From Ditylenchus dipsaci (lineage: Eukaryota > Nematoda > Chromadorea > Rhabditida > Anguinidae), in the NCBI GenBank assembly GCA_004194705.1, contig SADC01000171.1:124001-188000 (forward strand): 64,000 nt of DNA, in the 5' to 3' direction. The notes below the pieces were generated by a model that saw nothing but the letters and a program-made list of their open reading frames with translations, was not told the DNA's origin and ran no database searches. Positions within the stretch are counted from its first letter, which is position 1, and the number at the start of each line of letters is the position of its first letter. The position numbers and the translations under genes were made by a program. Shown piece after piece: positions 22,058 through 32,600 of the stretch.

Positions 22058-22494
22058 TAGCTGCATTTTTTAGAGAGAATCATTTATTTTCATCAAGTTA
22101 TTGACAAAAGATGCAAAAGAGAGATCAGAGTTCTCATAATGAGAACTCGAAAATTTCCCGCATTTTTTGGCCCATTCTGTGATTGTGTAAATGAAAAAGA
22201 CTAGAACAGGCAAGCAAACAAAATTACAAAATTAAAAATTGTGTTGTAGAAAATCTGGCAAATAACAAGCAAAACGCTCTAAATTTTACAATAAAAAATA
22301 ATGAGACTAATTTAGGGCGTAGGCATAAATAATTTTGTCACATTTTGACTTAAAAAATTGATTTTTCTCACTTTTCTTACCGACACACAGAATTGGGACC
22401 CTTACAGACTAGACCAATCGAAGACAACTGGTAAAAGATTTCCAAATGAAGGTAAAGCAGACTCTAGGAGTGAAATTTTTTTGAGTGTCCACTA

Positions 22495-22754
22495 CCGTAT
22501 ATTCTCGATTAGAAGGCCCCTCTCTAATAGAAGGCCCTCTCTAATAGAAGGCCCCCTTGAGGACCTATATATCAGCCTAGAAAAAGAAATTCGCAAATCT
22601 GCTTTTCGCGTTTTCTTAGTTAGCACGAGCTTACCTGATTCCACTTTTAAAATTTTGGTTGAGCACGCAAAAATCTCAAAATCGACCCAAATTTTTTCCG
22701 ACTTTTTTAGGGTTGAAAAATAGAAGGCCCGGCCTTCTAATAGAGAATATACGG
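22495..22754. mobile_element. TA-MITE insertion unique to copy A
   Basis: Starts CCGTATATTCTCGATTAGAA and ends TAGAGAATATACGG between TA duplications. Copy B has the uninterrupted site GTGTCCACTATATCGAG (27303-27319), so both borders and the 2-bp target duplication are exact. The interior has AGAAGGCCC repeated three times and the family words GAGGACCTATATATCAGCC and CACGAGCTTACCTGATTCC. Confidence 0.95.
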
Positions 22755-22904
22755 TATATCGAGTTTTAACTGTATGGAATTCGGGGCTACAAAAAGACGT
22801 CCTAAAGTACACTGTCAATGAATGGCCTAAGCATAGGCACAAGCCAAAAAAGACAGCAGTAAAGACCAGGTCGAAAACACTGTCGACATGTAAAAAAACG
22901 ACTG

Positions 22905-23135
22905 ACATTCGACTCGCTACAAATTGTGACTCGGTACAGCGACTCGCTACAGATTGAATTTTCTATTGTTATGTGGGTACAGATTGTTGTACCAGACCAA
23001 TTGTTGGCCGCTTCGCGGCCAAAGGATAGGGGAACATGTAGTACATGTTTTTGGGTGAAATGAACAAAAAGTTAAAGTGTAGCGAGTCGCAAAAAGTGTA
23101 GCGAGTCGCAATTGTAGCGAGTCGAAGTTTTACCA
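22905..23135. repeat. Element with GACTCGCTACA iteron termini, copy A
   Basis: Two to three copies of CGACTCGCTACAAATTGTGA-like words at the left face TGTAGCGAGTCGCAA-like words at the right (three copies). Between them are GGCCGCTTCGCGGCC (a perfect palindrome) and GTAGTACATG. In copy B the left array has more units. A third member is at 39383-39612. Confidence 0.8.
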
Positions 23136-23324
23136 AAAAAACAGAGTGTTTTTTTATTCCCCGATTTTAATTTGTCAATTTTTATTGAAATTTAAAATTT
23201 CAAATTTTTAACCTTATTTTTTCGGCTGTACCTGAAAACACCCGTCAAAATCATCAAATCTCCCGTCAAATTTTAAAAGTTCTCGTTCTCGGTGTATACC
23301 ATTCAAATTTTTTTGCATAAGCAT

Positions 23325-23500
23325 GTAGCCCTGAATCTCTAGTTTCTGATAAGCTATCAACTAGCTTGAAACAATTTTAAAAAGTGGTAGAACAATTCGT
23401 TTAAAAAAAGGTGTAGTTTTGAAAAACTCAATTTTTATCCCGTTTTTCAAAATTGTTTCAAGCTAGTAAATAGCTTATTAGAAACTAGAGATTCAGGGCT
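23325..23500. repeat. Foldback around TAGCCCTGAATCTCTAG
   Basis: TAGCCCTGAATCTCTAGTTT and GCTATCAACTAGCTTGAAAC face GTTTCAAGCTAGTAAATAGC and AAACTAGAGATTCAGGGCTA. Also present in copy B (about 27905-28085). Confidence 0.8.
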
Positions 23501-24130
23501 ACATACTGATGCAAAAAAATAAAAAAATTGAAAAGTATACACTGAGAAGGAGAATTTTAAAAAATTTGGCAGGAGATTTAATGATTTTGACGGGTATTTG
23601 ATGATTTTGACGGGTGTTTTCGATTTGAGCCTGTTTTTTCAGAGTCATTTTCTTTTGTTAGAAAGCTGAGGTTCTAGGATTTTGTTCGATCTTTACAGAT
23701 TCAGCTTTTCGCGTCAGAAATTTTGTCTGTCGTAAAACTTTTAATTTTTTCAATCTTTCAATCACTTAAGCCGATGAAAATTCTTGTCACGCTCTCAAAA
23801 TGACCACATCAGCGTTTACAGCCAAATGCTAACTTTTCTAAAATAATCCAGGTAAGGTTTTTGATTTATTTAAAAGATCAGATTCAGGGCTACAAAAGCA
23901 TATGATTTGAATATTTTTATAAAAAAGTTTTCGCTATTAAAAATGAACATAATAACTTTGCCTAAACTTAACAGTCACTTGCTAAGATTCCCACAAACTG
24001 AACCTGAAGTTTAGAGAACTGGCAGACAAAATTTTTGACGCCAAAAGCTTAATCTGTTAATATCAAACAAAATCCTAGACCCTCAGCTTTCTAACAGAAA
24101 AAAGGATTTCCAAAAAAAGATTAAAATTTT

Positions 24131-24365
24131 GGCGCTACTATAGAATACCCCCCCCCCCAAATCCGACCTTCTAAAATCGCTGTAACTACCCTTGTAAACA
24201 ACAAGTTTAGACTTAGCCCTTAGGCTTGGGGTAGGCCAGCGTACGGAAGTTGTGACTAATGAAGAGTTTGCGCACATTTTCCGGGGTCTGGGACATAAAT
24301 TTGGGTACTTTTTACTTAAGTTTTAAAAGGTCGGATTTTGGGGGGGGGTATTCTATAGTAGGGTC
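24131..24365. mobile_element. hAT-like MITE with poly-G/C tracts, unique to copy A
   Basis: Left end GGCGCTACTATAGAATACCC, right end GGGTATTCTATAGTAGGGTC, flanked by AAAATTTT on both sides (24123-24130, 24366-24373). Copy B has the empty site GATTAAAATTTTCAATAAAA near 29054. The interior contains GTCTGGGACATAAATTTGGG and the CTTAGGCTTGGGGTAGGCCA word seen across the window. Confidence 0.95.
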
Positions 24366-24529
24366 AAAATTTTCAATAAAAATTGACAAATCAAAATCGG
24401 GGAATAAAAAACACCCTGTAGATCCGCCTGAAAAACAAAAAAATTTGTCTTTTTGGCCAAAAATCAGCCTGCCGAAAATTCTTATTTTGAATAAGCACAA
24501 ATTTTGAAAATAAGGTAAGATTAGAGATG

Positions 24530-24662
24530 GCGAATGGGGGGCGGGCGGGATAACGGGACGGGATTTTCGGCCAAAATAAAAACGGGAACGGGAACGGGAT
24601 TTTGTGTTTGAAAAAACGGGATCCCGGCGGGATCCCACCCGAAAAACGGGATTTTTCTTTTA
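24530..24662. repeat. ACGGGAT iteron tract
   Basis: Begins near TTAGAGATGGCGAATGGGG and holds many copies of ACGGGA(A/T) with the palindromes GGGATCCCG and CGGGATCCC. It looks like the subterminal region of a hAT-type element, but I see no partner end. Confidence 0.5.
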
Positions 24663-24711
24663 TCGTTAATTTCACAGTAAAAGTGGCCCCAGCGCTTCAA
24701 AAGGATGTTTT

Positions 24712-24952
24712 GACCCTACTATAGAATACCCCCCCCCCAAAATCCGACCTTTTAAAACTTAAGTAAAAAGTACCCAAATATATGTCCCAGACCCCGGAAA
24801 ATGAGCGCAAACTCTTCATTAGTCACAACTTCCGTATGCTGGCCTACCCCAAGCCTAAGGGCTAAGCCTAAACTTGTTGTTTGCAAGGGTAGTTACAGCG
24901 ATTTTATAAGGTCGGATTTTGGGGGGGGGGGGGGGTATTCTATAGTAGCGCC
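24712..24952. mobile_element. hAT-like MITE with poly-G/C tracts, second copy
   Basis: Left end GACCCTACTATAGAATACCC, right end GTATTCTATAGTAGCGCC, flanked by an exact 8-bp duplication GATGTTTT (24704-24711, 24953-24960). It is inverted relative to 24131-24365 and shares its interior. Confidence 0.93.
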
Positions 24953-24960
24953 GATGTTTT

Positions 24961-25640
24961 TTATTGAAATTTTCTCACATACATCGATGCAAAATAATTT
25001 CAATAACAATAATTCAACTGCGTTAAGACTCTCTTCAAAAAGATTAAAATTTCTGCCTCGCTGATTTTAAGATTACTCCAGTTCTACTGGAGTTGCCGGT
25101 GCCGAAGACATTTTGGTTCCCCCCTGTCGTTTTTTTTCATGAAAACAGCTTGGTCACCCCTGTTGCTAAAAAATAATAAAATATTTCTTCTGTTTTGAAA
25201 TTTTTTGTTTTCTCGAAATGGTTTGTTTTCCGGAAAGTTTCAAAACTCTGGTTGGATTATATTTTAGGGGAGGGGAGGTGCGGTCATAAAAATAATTACT
25301 CCCTTGACCGAAAAAATAGGCAAATTAAATATTAAATATTGCCAAATTCAAGCCATTTGCTAACAGTAAAACAGTGCTGCAAATGGTTGCAATCCATTGC
25401 TCAATGATTTTTAGCCTAGAAGCCAGTGAACTTGCTTAAAAGTAGAGTGAAAAAATAAAGGAAGTCACAAACATAGCAAACAAGGAATAATCGAATTCAC
25501 GAAATTTCTGCAAAAAATGAGAATTCACAAAAAAATTCTCTCAAAATTGCTTTTTTAGGACAAAGAGAGTCCACGAATAATTGCTACGATGAAGACATTT
25601 CCATAGGTTTGCCCATATTCCTTGTAGGGTATTCTTTAGA
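24961..25640. other. No gene seen
   Basis: AT-rich spacer between the duplicated segments. No family resemblance in any frame. Confidence 0.4.
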
Positions 25641-25656
25641 GCTATAAGATGTTCAG

Positions 25657-25727
25657 ACCTATCTCAGATCGGCCAAATATTGGATTGGATCCTGGCACAA
25701 GTAGTAGCTCATGACAGTGGTCACCAT
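25657..25727 (+). CDS. Second copy of gene Y exon 4
   Basis: The same 71 bp as 20871-20941, differing only at silent or near-silent positions (ACC for ACT, ATCGG for ATTGG). Acceptor GTTCAG and donor GTGAGT are kept, so the encoded LSQIGQILDWILAQVVAHDS is unchanged. It could be a tandem exon of gene Y or only part of the segmental copy. Confidence 0.5.
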
Positions 25728-25859
25728 GTGAGTCAACTTCGAGTCTTTGAGTCGACAAATCGACACTTTTTTACTGACTGTTAACTGTGAAAAATGCTTA
25801 AAAGTATCTCAAGTAATTTTTACAAGCTGAAAACGATTTGTTTATTATAAAATGCTTTA

Positions 25860-26282
25860 CAGTCGAAGCTCCATATAAGGCTCACCCCTTGAGTTCGTTC
25901 CCGCCTATGGTCCGACACTTTCTTGATCTTATTTTTGAAGATTTTGGCAGTTATTTTTTTTTCAGTCTGGTCCCAAATATCGCAAGGATTTCTATTTTGC
26001 CGAACTCTTTTCAGAAACCTATAATGTTTTGATCTAAAAAAGCAAAAAACCTTTATAACGCTCACTTTTTTTAAATAGGTGAGCGTTATATGAGGTTTTC
26101 GCTTTTTTAAAGAAAAAGCTTTAGGTTTTCAAAAACGATCAGCAAAATCTCAATACTTGCGACATTTAGGACCAGATTGTGGGAATAGAAATGACAAAAG
26201 ACTTCAAAAATCAGATTAAAAAAAGTGTCGGACCCTAGGCGGGAACGAACTTGAGGGGTGACCTTATATCGAGGCTTGACTG
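25860..26282. mobile_element. pogo-like foldback MITE, copy in B
   Basis: Counterpart of 21074-21496 (423 bp in each), with CAGTCGAAGCTCCATATAAG at the left and GAGGCTTGACTG at the right; TA precedes it. Confidence 0.85.
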
Positions 26283-26440
26283 TGATAATACAGTCAAATT
26301 AGTAGCAAGTTATACATCGAAAATCTTATATATTCACATTGCAATAATAAATTTCTTTTATAAAATTCGACCGTACATATAATAATTTGAGCACAGAATA
26401 GGGTCGAAAAGCGGAGTTGTTTAAAAATATTGCCAGTGTA

Positions 26441-26873
26441 CAGTCAAACTTCGATTAGACGCCACCCCTAAAAAGTTCGTTTTCGCACAGGGTCGGACGA
26501 TTTCTTTTACCTTGATTTCTGAATTTTTTCTCTAGTTCTGTTTTGACAGTATGGCCCCGAATATTGCAAAGATTCCGATTTCGCAGATCTTTTTTTTTTT
26601 TTGAAAAAACCGAAAATTTTTCGCTATTAAAATAAATTTATACGCCACCCCTTTTTGAAAATATGGAGGCGTGTGAACAAGGTATTGATATTTAGACAGC
26701 AGAGCTTTTTAGTTTTTGAAAAACGATCAGCGAAATCGGAACGCTTGCGATTTTAGGAACCAGACTGTCAACACAGAACTAGAGAAAAAATTCAAGAATC
26801 AGGGTGAAAAAAAATCGTCGGACTCTAGGCGGAAACGAACTTGTGGGGGTGGCATGTGATCGAGGTTTGACTG
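26441..26873. mobile_element. pogo-like foldback MITE, copy in B
   Basis: Counterpart of 21655-22057 with a better-preserved start, CAGTCAAACTTCGATTAGAC, and end GATCGAGGTTTGACTG, bounded by TA. Confidence 0.85.
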
Positions 26874-27462
26874 TAGCTGCATTTTTTAGAGACAATCATT
26901 TATTTTCATCAAATTTTTGACAAAAGATGCAAAAGAGAGATCAGAGCTCTCATAATGAGAATTTGAAAATTTCCCGCATCTTTTTGGCCCATTCTATGAT
27001 TGTGTAAATGAAAAAGACTAGAACAGGCAAGCAAACAAAATTACAAAATGAAAAATTGTGTTATAGAAAATCTGGCAAATAACAAGCGAAACGCTCTAAA
27101 TTTTACAATAAAAAAAATAATGAGACTAATTTAGGGCATGGGCATAAATAATTTTGTCACATTTTGACTTAAAAAATTTATTTTTTCACACTTTTCTTAC
27201 TAACACACAAAATTGGGACCCTTACAGACTAGACCAATCGAAGACAACTGGTAAAAGACTTTCAAATGAAGGTAAAGCGGACTCTAGGAATTTTTTTTTG
27301 AGTGTCCACTATATCGAGTTTTAACTGTATGGAATTCGGGGCTACAAAAAGACGTCCTAAAGTACACTGTCAATAAATGGCCTAAGCATAGACACAAGCC
27401 AAAAAAGACAGCAGTAAAGACCAGGTCGAAAACACTGTCGACATGTAAAAAAACGACTGACA

Positions 27463-27710
27463 TTCGACTCGCTACAAATTGTGACTCGCTACAAATTGTG
27501 ACTCGCTACAAATTGTGACTCGCTACAATTGCGACTCGCTACAGATTGAATTTTCTATTGTTATGTGGGTACAGATTGTTGTACCAGACCAATTGTTGGC
27601 CGCTTCGCGGCCAAGGGATAGGGGAACATGTAGTACATGTTTTTGGGTGAAATGAACAAAAAAGTTAAAGTGTAGCGAGTCGCAATTGTAGCGAGTCGAA
27701 GTTTTACCAA
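27463..27710. repeat. Element with GACTCGCTACA iteron termini, copy in B
   Basis: Five left iterons (GACTCGCTACAAATTGT and variants) against two right ones; the copy A counts are about three and three. This shows unit gain and loss after the duplication. Confidence 0.8.
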
Positions 27711-28571
27711 AAAAACAGGGTGTTTTTTTATTCCCCGATTTTAATTTGTCAATTTTTATTGAAATTTAAAATTTCAAATTTTTAACCTTATTTTTTCGGC
27801 TGTACCTGAAAACACCCGTCAAAATCATCAAATCTCCCGTCAAATTTTTAAAAGTTCTCGTTCTCGGTGTATACCATTCAAATTTTTTAATTTTTTTGCA
27901 TAAGCATGTAGCCCTGAACCTCTAGTTTCTGATAAGCTATCAACTAGCTTGATACAATTTTAAAAAGTGGTAGAACAATTCGTTTAAAAAAAGGTGTAGT
28001 TTTGAAAAACTCAATTTTTCTCCCGTTTTCAAAATTGTATCAAGCTAGTAAATAGCTTATCAGAAACTAGAAATTCAGGGCTACTTGCTAATGCAAAAAA
28101 ATAAAAATTTGAAAAGTATACACTGAGAAGGAGAATTTTTAAAAATTTGGCACGAGATTTGATGATTTTGACGGGTGTTTTTGATTTGAGCCTATTTTTT
28201 CAGAGTTTTTTTTTGTTAGAAATTTTGTCTGTCGTGAAACTTCGTAAAACTTTTAATTTTTTCAATCTTTCAATCACTTAAACCGATGAAAATTCTTGTC
28301 ACGCTCTCAAAATGACCACACCAGTGTTTACAGCCAAATGCTTACTTTTCTAAAATAATCCAGGTAAGGATTTTGATTTATTTAAAAGATCAGATTCAGG
28401 GCTACAAAAGCATATGATTTGAATATTTTTATAAAAAAGTTTTCGCTATTAAAAATGAACTTAAATAACTTGCTTAAACTTAACAGTCACTTGCTAAGAT
28501 TCCCACAAACTGAGCCTGAACTTTTGAGAACTGGCAGACAAAATTTTTGACACCAAAAGCTAAATCTGTTA

Positions 28572-28991
28572 AGCCGCTTTCACAATGGGTCTGGGACTGA
28601 GTGCGCGACCCGGCTTCCTTTTCGCTGTAACTTTTTTCTTGATTGCGAAAAAAAATTCTGTTAGTATCATTTTGTAGCTGCGATTCAGGGCTTCAACATG
28701 AGCCATTAAGAATTAACATGTAATCGTAAAATTTTAGATAAAAATGCCCAGTCGGACACTGAGTCTGACACTAAATCGGAGACTCAGACCGAGTGTCAGA
28801 CTCAGTGTCAGACTGGTCATTTTTATCTAAAATTTTACGATTACATGTCAATTCTGAATGGCTCATGTTGAAGCGCTGAATCTCAGCTACAAAATGATAC
28901 TAAAAGAATTTTTTTCGCAATCAAGAAAAAAGTTACAGCAAAAAAGAAGCCGGGTCGCGCACTCAGTCCCAGACCCATTGTGAAAGCGGCT
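28572..28991. mobile_element. Harbinger-like MITE unique to copy B
   Basis: Starts AGCCGCTTTCACAATGGGTC and ends GACCCATTGTGAAAGCGGCT with TTA on both sides (28569-28571, 28992-28994). Copy A has the uninterrupted CTGTTAATATC (about 24055). TTA (TWA) target duplication fits PIF/Harbinger. The arms pair almost end to end, with a GTCAGACTCAGTGTCAGACT-rich centre. Confidence 0.93.
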
Positions 28992-29244
28992 TTAATATCA
29001 AACGAAATCCTAGACCCTCAGCTTTCTAACAAAAAAAGGATTTCCAAAAAAAGATTAAAATTTTCAATAAAATTGACAAATCAAAATCGGGGAATAAAAA
29101 AACACCCTGTAGATCCGCCTAAAAAACAAAAAATTGTCTTTTTGGCCAAAAATCAGCCTGCCCAAAATTCTTATTTTGAATAAGCACAAATTTTGAAAAT
29201 AAGGTAAAATAAATAATATGGTAAGCATTAGGAAAAATTGAATA

Positions 29245-29515
29245 CAGGCAATTTAACGATTACCTCTCAAGTTCGGTCCCGCCTAGTGTCCAACACTCTT
29301 TTTAGTCCGATTTTCAGAGTTTCTCTTCAGTTTCGGCTCAAATAGAGGTTTTTGAAGAAAATCGTAAAATTTTCAAAAACAGTTGGCCAAAATGAAATCC
29401 TCATTATTTTTAGGTCTAGACTGACCAATAAAAATTGGCTAAAAAGCGTCGCACCCTGAGCGGGAACGAACTTGACATGTGCTCGTTTATTCGATCGTCG
29501 ACTGTATTTTAATTC
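29245..29515. mobile_element. Degenerate pogo-like foldback MITE
   Basis: CAAGTTCGGTCCCGCCTAGT on the left faces GAGCGGGAACGAACTTGA on the right; the right end GATCGTCGACTG is followed by TA. The left end is poorly preserved. Confidence 0.6.
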
Positions 29516-29633
29516 TAACAAAACTACAAGTTCTATAGTCGTTATAAAGTGGGTAAAAACCTGAGAAATAAAAAATCTTAAAATGTGGCCTTGTAGTTGT
29601 TGTTGACCATATGTATTGCATATGTGAGAATAA

Positions 29634-32600
29634 CTATTTGGTCTTGACATGTTCCCCATCTTTTCCATCAGAGTGTAATGGTTGGAGTTCGTGTTGGCCG
29701 CTGGTGCCTTCCGCTTCTTCAATAGTCTCTTGAAGAGCCAGACCTTTAGTTTCCGGCAAAAATAGAAGGGCCATTATAGCAGCAAGAATGCCAAGGGTGG
29801 CAAATGGGATGATCATAGCTTTTTTGCCAGCTACTTCTACCTGAATTTATGTAATTTTTAATGCCGGCGTCTTAAACGCCGGCGTTTAACAAACGCCTGC
29901 GTTAAGCCGGACGTTAAGCATTAAGCCGTCTCGAAATTGTCACATATATGCCGGCGTCTAACAAACGCCGGCGTTTCCGCCGGCGTTCATTAAGCGCTTT
30001 TTAACGCCGGCGTTAGAACAATCCTGGTTGTGAAACGGTCAATTGACTGGCCAATTTCACAACTGTAGGTTATATCCTGCCGAACACTGTTTAAAACATC
30101 GTAGGGACAATACTTTTTCGGCACAAAGATATCCAAAACCACATGGTGATCAGTAGAGTTGGCCCGGAATTTTTTGAGTCAAGACCGCAATTCTCAAACA
30201 TTTTTGTAATTTTTTCAATTTTTCCAAAATATTTAGTGTCATTGTGCACATTATTGAATTCTTCGTTAGATAACAAAAAAATTATGTAAAACGTTTATTT
30301 ACCAAAGTTTACCCTTAGGAGATGAAAATTGCGGTCGAATATGGACCGGAATTCCGACCGGGAATGGACTGAAATTTTGGCACTATTCCATTGTACCCCC
30401 CCCTCCAAAAAAGCTATTCCGGTGTACCCCCCCCCCCCAAAAATAATGACCTATTCCATTGTACCCCCCCCCCCCCAAAACCAACTTTTTTATATGCACT
30501 CAAAAACCATTTTATGTAATAATTTTGCCATAAAAAGGCCAGAACAGCCATTTAAATAGGGTTCGTCTTTTTTCATCTTCAGGGTGGTAGTAACAATCAA
30601 CGGATAAAATCCGCGGATAGAAATATCCGCGGATAAAAAACCGTAGTAACAATCACGGATAGAAATATCCGCGGATACGGATAAAATCCGCGGATTTATC
30701 CGCAGCTGAGGATAAATCCGCGGATATATCCACGGATTTATCCGCGGATAAATATTGGTATTTTTATTTTTTTCTATAATTTCGTCTCTTACTACTTTTC
30801 TGTTTGTTCAAAATTATTACAATGTTTTATTCATACTTTTTCGTGTTTACTATATATAAGAAAGTAAACGATTTATGCCTAAATTAATCATTTTCTCAAT
30901 CAAGAAAAAAAGTTTTGCACAATATGGTTTCGATAAGTGTTTCTACTATTACTGTAAGCCATGTTGGTGATATTTATGTCTGGTTGATTCTCTTCAAAAT
31001 CATCTTCTATCCCATCAAAATGTGGCTGTTTCAAATCAATAGCAATGTTGTGCAAGACTGCAGAAGCAACTATAAAGCTAGACACATTTGCCAAATCTAT
31101 GCGCAATTCTCCATGTAGGCTATGAAATCTTCTTTTCCACCTGCCAAAAGCTTGTTCAACAAGGACTCTGGTCTTAGCATGGGCGCAATTGTAACTCAAA
31201 TGACAAATAAAATTACCGTATTTTCTCTTATTATAAACTGGTCTCTAATTATGACTTTGAGAGTCTGTATCTCAGCGCAGAGTGAAAATTTCGCAATATT
31301 TTCGCCTTTTCTTGGCTCCCACGGGTTCTGCCGATTCTGCTTTTTAGTTAATAAGCGTTTAAAAGCGCTTCTTCAAAAAAAATTCACTATTTAAAAAATC
31401 AAATGTCTGATAAATTGTTGCATAACCCTTAACAAAAACCCGTGACAAATTAAATTAGAAAACACCTTAATTTTACTAATTTTTCACGCTATTTTTTTTG
31501 TAAAATCCATATCTCAACAAATACCTATTCGATAAAGAGGTCTGTAAAGTGGGTTTTCTAGCTCTCTATTTGCGCCACAAAGCAGTGCTAAGAGAACGTT
31601 AAACGAATAAATCCACAACCAAACATTTAATTTAAATCATTTTTAATTATGAAAAAGCATTTTACCCTGTTAAATTCAGCAAATTTGTTTGATTATTTCA
31701 CATCCGAAAAGCATATGTCGAAGTTATTAATTAAAATAAATGGTGTAATCTCAGTAATCACTTGCTCGGTAGTTGACCTAATTAGTTTCTGTTTTAAAAG
31801 GCAAAAAAGGATCAAACATCTTGTATTTTTCAGGAGTAAATTTCGTTATTGACTTTTTGCATAAAAAGAGTTAAAAGTTGAGATCTCGTATTTTGCGTTA
31901 ACTAAATATTAAATCCTATGTAAAAATTATCCTACAGTTTTTATGAACAGCACTTGCATTAAGGGAAGCTGCTAAAACTGGCGGTGGTTCTCCTAAAAAG
32001 ACTGGTAGCTCTGCTATCAGCATGATCAAGGACATGTTTAGTGATAGGCCATCTTTCGCCGGCGTCCCATCTGGGAAAGAGACGTCATTGTTTCAGGAAA
32101 CGACCGAGGTTAATTTTCGTATCCGTGTTGTGCATTTCATCAAAGAAGAATAATAAAAAAGTTCAGACTGTCAAAAAAATGTTGAGCAGAACCACTAGTG
32201 CTATCTCAAGCACATCTACTGTAAAAAGCTTTGCGAGTAGTTCTTAATTGTCTAATCGAGCTAAGAGTCAAGAGGTGCAGGTGCCTGTTAAGCCTTCCAA
32301 CAAAGCAGTGCCTAAACAACAACTCGCTAAGCTGCAGCAAGATGTGCTGCAACAAGAGCTTCAAAACTCAAAAAAGTTGGATGGTGTTCTTGATAAAGCT
32401 AAAGAATTCTTCAATCTAGGCACGCAATTTTTCAAGAAACATTTGGATTATATCCAACAAGAGGAAGAAAAAAAATCAAGATGTACAAGATTGAATCATT
32501 TTCTCTTTGTTTTAACCTTTTTTTTTTAATTTTACTTATGTCTTTAAATGTCGCTTGCTTTGAACTTTGTTTTAAGTCTGCTTTAAAAGTACTTTTATGC

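Larger units (their letters stand above)
20855..24520. repeat. Segmental duplication, copy A
   Basis: About 3.6 kb repeated directly at 25640-29210. It includes exon 4 of gene Y, two pogo-like MITEs, an iteron element (22909-23130) and a foldback around 23330-23500. Copy A alone has the insertions at 22495-22754 and 24131-24365; copy B alone has 28572-28991. Confidence 0.92.
25640..29210. repeat. Segmental duplication, copy B
   Basis: Direct copy of 20855-24520, differing by small indels, expansion of the GACTCGCTACA array, and the presence or absence of three clean insertions. Confidence 0.92.

Noticed and set aside
22355..22755. Overlapping frames on both strands at 22358-22908
   Set aside because: They cross the clean MITE insertion border, so they cannot be a conserved gene.
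22905..23135. CRISPR-like or satellite array from GACTCGCTACA repeats
   Set aside because: Units are inverted between the ends, few in number and without regular spacers; eukaryotic context.
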